Source of the DNA: SFWF01 sp045539095
GTDB lineage: Bacteria; Bacillota; Clostridia; Oscillospirales; Acutalibacteraceae
Length of the DNA: 25,952 bases
NCBI GenBank assembly: GCA_045539095.1
Contig: JAZQER010000074.1
Span: 1 to 25,952 of the forward strand
Direction of reading: 5' to 3'
Shown piece after piece: positions 13,977-22,392 of the stretch. Position 1 is the first letter of the stretch. Each line of letters starts with the position of its first letter. A program made the position numbers and the translations under genes. The notes below the pieces were generated by a model. The model searched no databases, had not been told where the DNA came from, and was given only the letters and a program-made list of their open reading frames with translations.

Positions 13977-14109
13977 GACAACAAAGTAGAGCTTATACCG
14001 TTCTCACCCTCAGGACTACTAAAAGGGTCAATAAGATTTGAACACTTACTGTGTTATTTTCTTATATTTTGCGGACGGTATTATGCCGTCCGCTTTTGTT
14101 ATGACTTAC
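13977..14109 (+). promoter_or_regulatory. L20-type leader with alternative folds upstream of infC
   Basis: Established background: in Firmicutes the infC-rpmI-rplT leader binds ribosomal protein L20 and controls premature termination. Seen here are hairpin ACCCT/AGGGT (14006-14010 with 14024-14028) nested inside CTTAT/ATAAG (13992-13996 with 14031-14035). ATAAGA (14031-14036) can instead pair with TCTTAT (14060-14065), enclosing AACAC/GTGTT (14041-14045 with 14051-14055). ATACCGTTC (13995-14003) is complementary over nine positions (one G-U) to 14073-14081 in the terminator's left arm. Forming that pairing would block the terminator. This is a coherent attenuator, but the fold was drawn by eye and binding by L20 is inferred from gene content. 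Confidence 0.8.
14071..14099 (+). terminator. Leader terminator of the infC operon
   Basis: GCGGACGG (14071-14078) pairs perfectly with CCGTCCGC (14086-14093), loop of 7 nt, then TTTTGTT. It sits between the promoter and infC with no gene inside, so it must be conditional. Confidence 0.9.
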
Positions 14110-14122
14110 GGAGGTGTTATTT

Positions 14123-14641
14123 ATCAGCGTCAAAGATATCCCTATCAACGAACAGATTACTTTTAAAGAAGTCCGCGTTATTGATTCAGATGGCTCGCAG
14201 CTCGGTGTACTTCCAATTAGCGATGCTATCGAAGCTGCTTACGCAAAGGACCTTGATTTAGTTGCGGTTTCTCCTAATGCAAATCCGCCCGTTTGCAAGA
14301 TTATGGATTACGGTAAATACCGTTTTGAGATTGCAAAGCGTGAAAAGGAAGCAAAGAAGAATCAAAAGGTAATCGAAACAAAAGAGATCCGTCTCGGACT
14401 CAGCATTGATAAACATGACTTTGAAACAAAAGGCAATCATGCCATCCAGTTTTTAAAAGCAGGTAACAAGCTTAAGGTCTCTATCCGATTCAGAGGCAGA
14501 GAGCTTGGACATCCTGAAATCGGACTTGATATTATGAAAAGATTTGCTGAGTATTGTCAGGAATATGCTGTTGTTGAAAAGCCTGCCAAAATGGAAAGCA
14601 GAAATATGCTTATGTTTATGGCACCTAAGTCAAACAAATAA
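14123..14641 (+). CDS. infC: Translation initiation factor IF-3, probable ATC start
   Basis: Binds the 30S subunit and monitors start-codon selection. The protein is 172 residues, normal for IF-3, with the N-domain (INEQITFKEVRVIDSDG...LGVLP), a lysine-rich linker (EKEAKKNQK) and the C-domain (KEIRLGLSIDKHDFETK; HPEIGLDIMKRF). No ATG lies near the expected N-terminus. The only upstream in-frame GTG (14114) is inside the SD itself (GGAGGTG, 14110-14116) and cannot use it. ATC at 14123 is in frame and 8 nt after GGAGG. Starting infC at AUU/AUC/AUA-type codons is established in E. coli and Bacillus and lets IF-3 repress its own synthesis. I infer the same here. Confidence 0.88.
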   Translation: MSVKDIPINEQITFKEVRVIDSDGSQLGVLPISDAIEAAYAKDLDLVAVSPNANPPVCKIMDYGKYRFEIAKREKEAKKNQKVIETKEIRLGLSIDKHDFETKGNHAIQFLKAGNKLKVSIRFRGRELGHPEIGLDIMKRFAEYCQEYAVVEKPAKMESRNMLMFMAPKSNK

Positions 14642-14669
14642 TTAAATTAATTCTTTAGGAGGATTTAAA

Positions 14670-14867
14670 ATGCCGAAAATTAAAACTCACAGCGGTGCAA
14701 AAAAGCGCTTTAAGCTCACCAAGAGCGGTCAGGTTAAGCGTGCCCATGCCTACAAGTCACACATTCTTAACAAGAAGACAACAAAGCGTAAGAGAAATCT
14801 TCGTAAGACTGTTGTAGCTGATACTACTAATGTAGCTACACTCAAGAAGCTTATCCCTTACAAATAA
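14670..14867 (+). CDS. rpmI: Ribosomal protein bL35
   Basis: A 65-residue, strongly basic protein of the large ribosomal subunit. The start KIKTHSGAKKRFKLTKSGQ and middle KRAHAYKSHILNKKTTKRKR are characteristic of bL35, and the length is exactly typical. ATG 14670 follows AGGAGG. It lies 28 nt after infC and 27 nt before rplT, in the conserved infC-rpmI-rplT order, and would be controlled through the upstream leader. Confidence 0.98.
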   Translation: MPKIKTHSGAKKRFKLTKSGQVKRAHAYKSHILNKKTTKRKRNLRKTVVADTTNVATLKKLIPYK

Positions 14868-14894
14868 ATTATAAGAATAACGGAGGATATATAG

Positions 14895-15254
14895 ATGGCA
14901 CGTATTAAAGGTGCGTTAGCTACACGCAAAAGAAGAAATAAGACATTAAAGCTTGCTAAGGGCTATTTTGGTGCTAAGTCCAAGCTTTTTAAGACAGCTA
15001 AAGAAGCTGTTATGAAGTCAGGCAACTACGCATATATTGGTCGCAGACTTAAGAAGAGAGATTTCCGTCGCCTTTGGATCACCAGAATTTCTGCTGCTGC
15101 AAAAATCAACGGAATGAATTATTCAACCTTCATGAACGGTCTTAAGAAAGCTGGCATTACTATGAATCGTAAGATGCTTGCTGAATTGGCTGTTAATGAC
15201 GCTGCAGGCTTTGCTACTCTTGCAAAGGCTGCTCAGAAAGCATTAGATAAATAA
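14895..15254 (+). CDS. rplT: Ribosomal protein bL20
   Basis: A 119-residue basic large-subunit protein that binds 23S rRNA early in assembly. The N-terminal extension ARIKGALATRKRRNK, the stretch AKGYFGAKSKLFKTAKEAV, and RRLKKRDFRRLWITRISAA are classic bL20 features. ATG 14895 follows CGGAGG. As last gene of the operon it is the expected repressor acting on the infC leader. A terminator follows 8 nt after the stop. Confidence 0.98.
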   Translation: MARIKGALATRKRRNKTLKLAKGYFGAKSKLFKTAKEAVMKSGNYAYIGRRLKKRDFRRLWITRISAAAKINGMNYSTFMNGLKKAGITMNRKMLAELAVNDAAGFATLAKAAQKALDK

Positions 15255-15261
15255 TTCAAAA

Positions 15262-15299
15262 GACCGGGGTCATTGTATGTCCTCGGTCATATTTTTATA
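15262..15299 (+). terminator. Terminator after rplT
   Basis: GACCGGGG (15262-15269) pairs with CCTCGGTC (15281-15288) with one G-T pair, 11-nt loop, followed by ATATTTTTAT. Confidence 0.85.
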
Positions 15300-15301
15300 A
15301 A
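15273..15301 (+). promoter_or_regulatory. Possible promoter inside the rplT terminator
   Basis: TTGTAT (15273-15278), 17-nt spacer, TATAAA (15296-15301). The -35 falls in the terminator loop and the -10 in its T tract; transcription would start around 15308, about 7 nt before the methyltransferase ATG. AT-rich terminator tails produce such matches by chance, so this is tentative. Confidence 0.3.
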
Positions 15302-15314
15302 TAAGGGATATATT

Positions 15315-16103
15315 ATGAGCTATTTTGAAAGAATCACAAGTAAAGATAATACGGTGATTAAAAACACCTCGAAGCTGTTATCTGCGGCTAAATACAGACG
15401 TGAAAAAGGATTATTCGTACTCGACGGCTTAAGGCTGTGCAAAGATGCCGCCTTGAATAATTTTCCTATAGAACAGTTGATAATTGGCGAAAGTGCTTTT
15501 AATAAATTTCAAGAGGACTCGTTTTTCCTAAGTGAAAGAGCAAATAAAAGTTATATCGTCCCCGACCATATCATATCAAAGATATCCGATACAGTTAATC
15601 CACAGGGCTTTCTTTGCGTTTGCGCAATACCAAACATGGATAGTTTTTCTGTAAATCCTGACGGTTTGTATATTGCACTCGAAAATATTTCTGATCCATC
15701 AAATTTGGGCGCAATTGCTCGAAGTGCAGAAGCATTCAATTTTGATGGGATAATTGTATCCGAAGGTGGATGTGATCCCTATAATCCAAAGGCTCTTCGT
15801 GCTTCTATGGGAGCCTTGCTCAGAATTCCTGTGATAGTTATGGCTCAGTTTTACGAATTTATAGCTGATTGTGGGCTCAATACATATGCCACAGTTGTTG
15901 ACCAAACAGCTGATAGTATAAAATCCGCAGATTTTAAAAAGGGAAGCATCGCACTAATCGGTAATGAAGCTAACGGTCTGACAGATACCGCTATTGCATC
16001 GTGCAAAAAACGCATTACAATTCCAATGACCGGTAAGGCAGAATCGCTTAATGCCGCAACTGCGGCTGCGATAGTTATGTGGGAGATGTCATGTCTGAGA
16101 TAA
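15315..16103 (+). CDS. TrmH/SpoU-family 2'-O-ribose RNA methyltransferase
   Basis: A 262-residue SPOUT-class enzyme that methylates ribose 2'-OH using S-adenosylmethionine. The N-terminal RNA-binding domain (about 1-95) includes KYRREKGLFVLDGLRLCKDA. The knotted domain has motif 1 ALENISDPSNLGAIARSAEAF near 117-137, motif 2 LIGNEANGL and motif 3 IPMTGKAESLNAATAAAI, all complete. It resembles Bacillus YsgA, reported to modify the 23S rRNA A-loop; the target here is not determined. ATG 15315 has AAGGGA upstream; in-frame codons before it lie in the terminator. The end overlaps dprA by 13 nt. It opens the long downstream operon. Confidence 0.88.
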   Translation: MSYFERITSKDNTVIKNTSKLLSAAKYRREKGLFVLDGLRLCKDAALNNFPIEQLIIGESAFNKFQEDSFFLSERANKSYIVPDHIISKISDTVNPQGFLCVCAIPNMDSFSVNPDGLYIALENISDPSNLGAIARSAEAFNFDGIIVSEGGCDPYNPKALRASMGALLRIPVIVMAQFYEFIADCGLNTYATVVDQTADSIKSADFKKGSIALIGNEANGLTDTAIASCKKRITIPMTGKAESLNAATAAAIVMWEMSCLR

Positions 16104-17299
16104 TATATTGGATATGGCTTTCGGGTGCCTTAGGATTTGCATCTGTTAAGTTCAAGTGTTTATTAAATATATTCGGTACAGTAGAAAGCATTTACAAATC
16201 TGATGTGGATAATATCAAAAATAAATGTCAGCTTTCCGCATTTGAATATAAAGGTCTTGCAAATAAGTCGTTGCGTCAGGCTGAAAAAATTATTGAAAAA
16301 TGCAGCACGCAGGGCATTTCCATAATAACCTTCAACGATATTCGTTATCCCGAAAGATTACGTAATATCACTGATCCACCGATATGTCTTTATTATAAGG
16401 GCGATTTTCCTGAATTCGACAGTATTCCTACAGTTTGCATTGTCGGAACGAGAAATGCCGATGATTACGGTTATAAAGCTGCTTGGTCGCTTTCTGCAAG
16501 ACTGTCTCTCGCAAACTTTCTAGTCATAAGCGGTGGTGCATTAGGTATTGATACTGCAGCACATAAGGGCTGTCTTGCTACCAAAAATAAAACAGTTGCG
16601 TTGCTTGCGTGCGGCATAAATTATCCCTACCTTATGAAAAATGCTGAGCTCAGAAGAGAAATTTCAGAAAATGGGTGCCTAATCAGCGAGTATCCTCCCG
16701 ATTATCCGGTCCGTAAGCCTGCCTTTCACCAACGAAACAGAATTCTATCCGGTTTGTCGCTTGGCACTGTAGTTATTGAAGCAGGGGAAAAGAGCGGTGC
16801 TCTCATAACAGCACGTAATGCAGCTGAACAGGGCAGGGACGTCTTTGTTGTTACAGGAAAGCCCGATGATAAAAATTACGCGGGCTCGAATATGCTGCTC
16901 CGCGACGGAGCTATCCCGATTTTTAGCGCCGAGGATATTATTTTTGAATATATGGGCTTTTACGGAAATATTATTGATATCGAAAAACCAAAAAACTTTA
17001 ATCTTTCCAGTCTTTACAAATCTACCCATAAAGAAAATATTACCTCAGGCAGAGTACAAATTAACAAAACCGAATTTAAAAATTCCGAAGCCGAAAAAAA
17101 TATTTCAAAAAATTTTTATGAAAGTCTTTCAAAAAAAGCGCAAATAGTATATAATTGTATAGATAGTGAGTATTTTACGATAGATGATCTTGGAAAATCG
17201 AGACTTTCTATCAGTGATATTTTTTCTGCTTTAACAGAACTGGAGCTAGTCGGGTTTATTTCTGCAGTTCCCGGAGGCAGATATTCAAAAAAACAATAA
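16091..17299 (+). CDS. dprA: DNA-processing protein DprA
   Basis: Loads RecA on incoming single-stranded DNA during transformation; many non-competent species keep it. It has 402 residues. An N-terminal SAM-like helical region (1-60) is followed by the Rossmann-like DprA core: GTRNADDYGY near 118-127, ISGGALGIDTAAHKG near 144-158, LLACGINYPY, EYPPDYPVRKPAFHQRNR and GEKSGALITARNAAEQGRDV. The C-terminal 55 residues form a winged-helix domain. A low-complexity charged linker joins them. ATG 16091 has GGAG upstream and lies inside the methyltransferase gene's end; topA begins 11 nt after the stop, as in many Firmicutes dprA-topA pairs. Confidence 0.96.
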   Translation: MSEIIYWIWLSGALGFASVKFKCLLNIFGTVESIYKSDVDNIKNKCQLSAFEYKGLANKSLRQAEKIIEKCSTQGISIITFNDIRYPERLRNITDPPICLYYKGDFPEFDSIPTVCIVGTRNADDYGYKAAWSLSARLSLANFLVISGGALGIDTAAHKGCLATKNKTVALLACGINYPYLMKNAELRREISENGCLISEYPPDYPVRKPAFHQRNRILSGLSLGTVVIEAGEKSGALITARNAAEQGRDVFVVTGKPDDKNYAGSNMLLRDGAIPIFSAEDIIFEYMGFYGNIIDIEKPKNFNLSSLYKSTHKENITSGRVQINKTEFKNSEAEKNISKNFYESLSKKAQIVYNCIDSEYFTIDDLGKSRLSISDIFSALTELELVGFISAVPGGRYSKKQ

Positions 17300-17310
17300 G
17301 GAGAAAAACA

Positions 17311-19410
17311 TTGTCGAAGTTAGTTATTGTTGAGTCACCGACAAAAGTAAAGAGTGTTAAGAAATATCTTGGCTCTGATTATACCGTTATGGCCTCTAAG
17401 GGTCATATCAGAGATCTTCCTAAGTCTAAGATCGGTGTTGATATTGATAATAATTTTACGCCTCAATACGTAAATATTCCGGAGAAAAAGGATCTTATAA
17501 AGCAGCTTAAGAATGCTGCTTCTGACAGTGATATAGTTTATCTTGCAACCGACCCTGACCGCGAAGGTGAAGCCATTTCTTGGCATTTAGCAAAAATTCT
17601 CGCTCTTGATTTTAACGAAGCAAATCGTGTTTGCTTTAACGAGATTACCGAGTCGGGTGTTAAGGCAGGTATGTCTAACCCAAGGAAAATTGACATTAAT
17701 CTTGTTGACGCACAGCAAGCGCGTCGTGTTCTTGACAGAATAGTGGGTTATAAGCTCAGTCCTTTTCTTTGGAAAAAGGTTAAAAGCGGACTTTCTGCCG
17801 GTCGCGTGCAGACAGTTGCTTTAAGACTTATTGTCGACCGTGAACGCGAGATTGAAGCTTTCAAGCCGGTTGAGTATTGGACACTTGACGCGAAACTCGT
17901 TGCTTCCAGAAAAACATTTGACGCATCGCTTTATGGCTACAAAAACGGCAATAAGATTGAAATTAATAATGAAAAAGATGCAAACGCTATTTTGAATGCA
18001 GTAGTGAATAGTGACTTTGTCGTATCTGAAATTAAAAAATCAGTTAGAAACAAACAACCTGCTGCGCCTTTTATTACATCAACGCTTCAGCAGGAAGGTT
18101 CAAGAAAATTGAATTTTGCTGCATCTAAGACTATGAAGGTAGCACAGCAGCTTTACGAAGGTGTCGATGTTAACGGACACGGTGTAACAGGTCTTATAAC
18201 TTATATGCGAACTGATTCACTCCGTATTTCTGATGAGGCGAGACGTGCGGCAGCGGCTTATATTTTAAAGAACTATGGAGATAAATATTTGCCTAAGTCT
18301 CAGAGATACTTCAAATCGAAAAATAATGCGCAGGACGCGCATGAGGCAATACGTCCTACCAATGTGTTTATTACGCCTGCCGAAATTAAGGACAGCGTAA
18401 GCGCAGATCAGTATAAGCTGTATAAGCTTATTTGGGAGCGTTTTATTGCTTCTCTTATGTCTAACTGTGTGCTTGATACAGTTTCGGTTGATATTGCGGT
18501 TTCGGATTATCTTTTTAAGGCATCAGGTCATACTGTGAAATTTGACGGTTATACCGTTCTTTATGAAGAGGGTAAGGACCAGGAGAATAAGGATAGCGCA
18601 TCATTGCCCGAGATGAGTAAAGGTGAAGTTCTTAAGGTGAAATCACTGACTCCAAGTCAGCATTTCACTCAGCCGCCTCTACGTTATACCGAACCTACAC
18701 TCATCAAGGCACTTGAAGATAACGGTATAGGCAGACCTTCAACTTATGCATCAATTATCTCTAATGTTATTCAGCGTGAGTATGTAGAAAAAGAGAAAAA
18801 ATCTTTTAAGCCCACTTCTCTTGGAAAGGTAATTTCTGACCTTGTAGTTGAACACTTTAAAAAGATAGTCGATATTAAGTTTACAGCAGGAATGGAAACA
18901 AATCTTGATAAGATTGGTGCAGGCGAGCTTAATTGGGTCGACACTATCGGTGAATTTTATTCCGACTTTGAAAAAGCACTAAAAAAGGCTGAGGAATCTC
19001 TCACCGGCAAGCGTGTTAAGGTGCCAGCCGAAGAGTCGGATGTTATTTGTGAGAAATGCGGCAGAACAATGGTAGTAAAATCCAGCAGATTTGGAAAATT
19101 CCTTGCTTGTCCCGGTTACCCTGAATGTAAGAACACAAAGCCTGTACCCGAGGATGTCGTTAAAACACCCTGTCCTAAGTGTGGAGATAAGCTTATAAAG
19201 CGTGTTTCTAAAAAGAGCGGAAAGTCTTTTTACGGATGCTCTGCTTATCCTAAATGTGATTTTGCTGCGCCTAGTGTTCCGACAGGTGATAAGTGCCCCG
19301 AGTGCGGTAGTTTTATTCTTTCGGGAAAACGCGGCAAAAAGTACTGTATGAACAATGAGTGCCCTACAAGGGTTATAAAGTCTAAGAAGGAATCTTCTGA
19401 AAATGAGTAA
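17311..19410 (+). CDS. topA: DNA topoisomerase I
   Basis: A type IA topoisomerase that relaxes negative supercoils by single-strand passage. It has 699 residues. The Toprim domain starts LVIVESPTKVKSVKKYLG, with acidic DPDREGEAISWH near 91-102. The active tyrosine is in GLITYMRTDSLRIS near residue 297. Three C-terminal tetra-Cys zinc ribbons begin near residues 580 (CEKC...CPGYPEC), 621 (CPKC...CSAYPKC) and 662 (CPEC...CMNNEC), followed by a basic tail. The start is TTG at 17311 behind AAGGAG. The last 8 nt overlap trmFO. Confidence 0.97.
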   Translation: MSKLVIVESPTKVKSVKKYLGSDYTVMASKGHIRDLPKSKIGVDIDNNFTPQYVNIPEKKDLIKQLKNAASDSDIVYLATDPDREGEAISWHLAKILALDFNEANRVCFNEITESGVKAGMSNPRKIDINLVDAQQARRVLDRIVGYKLSPFLWKKVKSGLSAGRVQTVALRLIVDREREIEAFKPVEYWTLDAKLVASRKTFDASLYGYKNGNKIEINNEKDANAILNAVVNSDFVVSEIKKSVRNKQPAAPFITSTLQQEGSRKLNFAASKTMKVAQQLYEGVDVNGHGVTGLITYMRTDSLRISDEARRAAAAYILKNYGDKYLPKSQRYFKSKNNAQDAHEAIRPTNVFITPAEIKDSVSADQYKLYKLIWERFIASLMSNCVLDTVSVDIAVSDYLFKASGHTVKFDGYTVLYEEGKDQENKDSASLPEMSKGEVLKVKSLTPSQHFTQPPLRYTEPTLIKALEDNGIGRPSTYASIISNVIQREYVEKEKKSFKPTSLGKVISDLVVEHFKKIVDIKFTAGMETNLDKIGAGELNWVDTIGEFYSDFEKALKKAEESLTGKRVKVPAEESDVICEKCGRTMVVKSSRFGKFLACPGYPECKNTKPVPEDVVKTPCPKCGDKLIKRVSKKSGKSFYGCSAYPKCDFAAPSVPTGDKCPECGSFILSGKRGKKYCMNNECPTRVIKSKKESSENE

Positions 19411-20701
19411 AATTCGTGTAATCGGCGCGGGACTTGCGGGCTGTGAGGCAGCTTTACAGCTCGCTGAACGCGGTATAGAGGTTGAGCTTTTTGAGATGAA
19501 GCCTGACAAAAAGAGTGCGGCACATCATTTGGATACCTTTGCGGAACTCGTATGCTCAAACTCTTTGAAAGCCGAAAGAACAGCTTCTGCTGCGGGGCTT
19601 TTGAAGCAGGAAATGAGAAGATTTGGCTCGGTATGTCTTGAGTCTGCAGACAGATGCAAGGTGCCTGCAGGCGGAGCTCTTGCTGTTGAAAGAAATTTCT
19701 TTTCGTCATATATTACAGAAAGGATTAAAAATCATAAAAACATAACGGTAATTAATAAGACTGTAACGAAAGTGCCTACAGACGGTATAACAGTTATAGC
19801 AACGGGACCGCTTACTGATTCTGAGCTAGCGCTTGATATTATAAGTCTTTGCGGTACCGATACGCTGAGTTTTTATGATGCGGCTGCGCCTATAGTAACC
19901 GCTGAGTCTATCGATATGACAAAAGCTTTTTCGGCTGCACGTTACGGTAAGGGCGATGACGATTACATTAATTGTCCTTTTAATAGAGATCAGTATGATG
20001 CCTTTCATAATGAACTCATTAATGCAGAGTCGGTACCTTTAAAAGAAATAGACAGAGAAATGACCGTATATGAGGGTTGTATGCCTATAGAGGTATTGGC
20101 TAAAAGAGGAAAAGACTCTATAAGATTTGGTCCTTTAAAACCTGTAGGACTCACGGACCCTAATACAGGACATCGCCCATGGGCAGTTGTTCAGCTTCGT
20201 AAGGAGAACAGCGAGAGCTCTCTGTATAATATCGTTGGATTTCAGACTAATCTTAAGTTTGGCGAACAAAAACGTGTTTTCTCTATGATTCCCGGCCTTG
20301 AAAATGCAGAATTTATAAGATACGGTGTTATGCACCGCAATTCGTTTATTGATTCGCCGAGACTACTTAACAGAAATCTCTCCTTAAAAGCATATCCCAA
20401 TATATTTTTTGCGGGTCAGCTTTCGGGTGTCGAAGGATATATGGAATCTGCAGCTTCCGGCATTATTGCGGGAATCAACGTAGCCCGTTATCTTAAAGGC
20501 GAAGAACCGCTGATTTTGCCTGAGATTACAATGATTGGCAGCTTACTATCGTATATATGTGATGGGTCGGTAAAGAATTTTCAGCCTATGGGCGCAAATT
20601 TCGGTATTATTCCTCCGCTTGAAACCAAAATACGGGACAAGCAGGAAAGATATAAAGCGCTTGCTACCAGAGCTCTTGACTGGTATAACAATAATATTTA
20701 G
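19403..20701 (+). CDS. trmFO: tRNA uracil-54 C5-methyltransferase, folate/FAD-dependent
   Basis: Makes ribothymidine at position 54 of the tRNA T-loop with methylenetetrahydrofolate as carbon donor and FAD as cofactor. It has 432 residues. The FAD-binding start RVIGAGLAGCEAALQLA covers residues 5-21, with acidic FEMKP at the end of the second strand. Cys51 (ELVCSNSLK) and Cys226 (YEGCMPIE) match the two functional cysteines described for Bacillus TrmFO. GQLSGVEGYMESAASGI is a conserved C-terminal block. ATG 19403 overlaps the topA stop. In Bacillus trmFO is followed by xerC/hslVU/codY; here plsX follows after 9 nt. Confidence 0.96.
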   Translation: MSKIRVIGAGLAGCEAALQLAERGIEVELFEMKPDKKSAAHHLDTFAELVCSNSLKAERTASAAGLLKQEMRRFGSVCLESADRCKVPAGGALAVERNFFSSYITERIKNHKNITVINKTVTKVPTDGITVIATGPLTDSELALDIISLCGTDTLSFYDAAAPIVTAESIDMTKAFSAARYGKGDDDYINCPFNRDQYDAFHNELINAESVPLKEIDREMTVYEGCMPIEVLAKRGKDSIRFGPLKPVGLTDPNTGHRPWAVVQLRKENSESSLYNIVGFQTNLKFGEQKRVFSMIPGLENAEFIRYGVMHRNSFIDSPRLLNRNLSLKAYPNIFFAGQLSGVEGYMESAASGIIAGINVARYLKGEEPLILPEITMIGSLLSYICDGSVKNFQPMGANFGIIPPLETKIRDKQERYKALATRALDWYNNNI

Positions 20702-20710
20702 AGGTGAATT

Positions 20711-21712
20711 ATGAGGATTGCAGTTGACGCTTTCGGCGGAGATAACGCACCACTTGAAATAATTAAAGGTGCCGCAATGGCGGAACAAGAATACGGTGTA
20801 CATATTTTGCTTTGCGGTGACAAAGAAAGAATTGAAAAGTGCATAAATGATCACGGTATTGAATTCAAAGAGCTTGATATTGTGCACGCTTCAGATGTAA
20901 TTTCAATGCATGATGAGCCGACTTCGCTTTTAAAAGCACATAAAGATTCGTCTATGGCAGTCGCTTTCAGACAGCTTGCTGAAGGCAATGCCGATGCATT
21001 TGTCTCTGCTGGCAGCACAGGTGCTGTCGTGGTTGGCGGAACATTTATAGTAAAGAGAATAAAGGGTATTAAAAGACCTGCTCTTGCTACCCTTATACCG
21101 TCTCCCGCGTCAAGATATATGCTTCTCGATGTTGGTGCAAATGCAGAATGCCGTCCTGAAATGCTCGAGCAGTTCGCCGTTATGGCTTCCCGCTATCTCG
21201 AAAAGGTTGAGGGTATCGAGCGTCCGGCAGTAGGACTGCTTAACATTGGCACTGAGGACACTAAGGGCGGTGAGCTTCAGAAAGAGGCTTATACTTTGCT
21301 CAAGAAAGCAGATATTAATTTCATTGGCAATATTGAGTCTAGAGATATGCCTATGGGCGTTTGCGATATTGTTGTGGCTGACGGATTTACAGGAAATATA
21401 GCGCTCAAGCTTCTTGAAGGCACTATTTCAACTTTGTTTTCAATGCTTAAACCCGTATTTACTAAGAATATTCTTACAAGTCTATGTTATCTCGTTCTAA
21501 AGCCCGGTCTTCGCGGAATAAAGGGAAAAATGAATGCTTCTGAGGTTGGCGGCGCGCCGCTGCTCGGAACAAGAAAACCAGTATTTAAGGCTCACGGGAA
21601 TTCGGATGCGTATACCTTTAAAAATGCTATTTATAAAGCAAAATTATTTGCAGAAAACAATGTGATTTCTTCTATTGAAAACTGCTTTAGTGAAGAGGTA
21701 AGTGATTCGTGA
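20711..21712 (+). CDS. plsX: Phosphate acyltransferase PlsX
   Basis: Converts acyl-ACP and phosphate to acyl-phosphate, which the PlsY acyltransferase uses to begin phospholipid synthesis at the membrane. It has 333 residues, typical. The start RIAVDAFGGDNAPLEIIKGA is diagnostic, as are SAGSTGAVVVGG, LLDVGANAEC, LLNIGTEDTKGGEL and VVADGFTGNIALKLLEG. ATG 20711 follows GAGGTGA. Its TGA overlaps the rnc GTG (GTGA), indicating tight coupling. acpP, which often sits between plsX and rnc, is absent here. Confidence 0.97.
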   Translation: MRIAVDAFGGDNAPLEIIKGAAMAEQEYGVHILLCGDKERIEKCINDHGIEFKELDIVHASDVISMHDEPTSLLKAHKDSSMAVAFRQLAEGNADAFVSAGSTGAVVVGGTFIVKRIKGIKRPALATLIPSPASRYMLLDVGANAECRPEMLEQFAVMASRYLEKVEGIERPAVGLLNIGTEDTKGGELQKEAYTLLKKADINFIGNIESRDMPMGVCDIVVADGFTGNIALKLLEGTISTLFSMLKPVFTKNILTSLCYLVLKPGLRGIKGKMNASEVGGAPLLGTRKPVFKAHGNSDAYTFKNAIYKAKLFAENNVISSIENCFSEEVSDS

Positions 21713-22392
21713 TTAATGAATTGGAACAAAAACTTAACTATAAATTTAAAAATATCGAACTCCTTAAAAACGCTTTGACTCATTCATCCTATGCTAATGA
21801 AGAGCATTGCCGTTTTGGTTCTAATGAACGTCTCGAATTCTTGGGCGATTCGGTACTTTCAATAATTGTTTCTGAGTACCTTTATAAAAACTTTAAGGAG
21901 CTTCCTGAAGGTGAGCTTACAAAGCTTAGGGCATCTCTCGTTTGCGAAAAGGCTCTCTGTACTTTTTCAAGGGAATTACAGATAGGAAAATATCTCTTTC
22001 TCGGGAAGGGTGAAACACATAATCACGGGGATGAAAGACCCTCTATTTTGGCCGATGCTTTCGAAGCAGTGCTTGCCGCAATTTATCTTGACGGCGGCTT
22101 TGAACCGGCTAAAAAGCACGTTCTCAGGTTTATAACCGAAGAACTTCGAAGCCGTGACGATGACGCATTTAAAGATTATAAAACTCTTCTTCAAGAGGTT
22201 ATACAAAAAAATCCTGAAGAGCGACTTGTGTACATTCTTACTGATGAATCGGGTCCCGACCATGATAAGAGATTTACGGTTGAGGTTCATTTAAATTCTA
22301 ACATTATAGGCTCAGGTATCGGCAAGAGTAAAAAACAAGCTGAGCAAGAAGCTGCGCATAAGGCGTTGCTTTTAATGGGCATCGACGAATGA
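21709..22392 (+). CDS. rnc: Ribonuclease III
   Basis: Cleaves double-stranded RNA, including rRNA precursors. It has 227 residues. The catalytic domain has the signature NERLEFLGDSVLS (39-51), with Glu40, Glu43 and Asp47 in the active-site positions. Asp116 and Glu119 in LADAFEAVLAAIYLDGG complete the metal site. A double-stranded RNA-binding domain occupies about 155-225, ending GIGKSKKQAEQEAAHKALL. It starts at GTG 21709 with AGGT upstream, overlapping plsX by 4 nt, and ends overlapping the radical SAM gene by 4 nt (ATGA). Confidence 0.97.
   Translation: MINELEQKLNYKFKNIELLKNALTHSSYANEEHCRFGSNERLEFLGDSVLSIIVSEYLYKNFKELPEGELTKLRASLVCEKALCTFSRELQIGKYLFLGKGETHNHGDERPSILADAFEAVLAAIYLDGGFEPAKKHVLRFITEELRSRDDDAFKDYKTLLQEVIQKNPEERLVYILTDESGPDHDKRFTVEVHLNSNIIGSGIGKSKKQAEQEAAHKALLLMGIDE

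Noticed and set aside
18979..19709. Long antisense open frames (176 and 154 codons) across topA/trmFO
   Set aside because: Both mirror conserved coding DNA (zinc ribbons, FAD motif) and show no protein-like composition or initiation signals.
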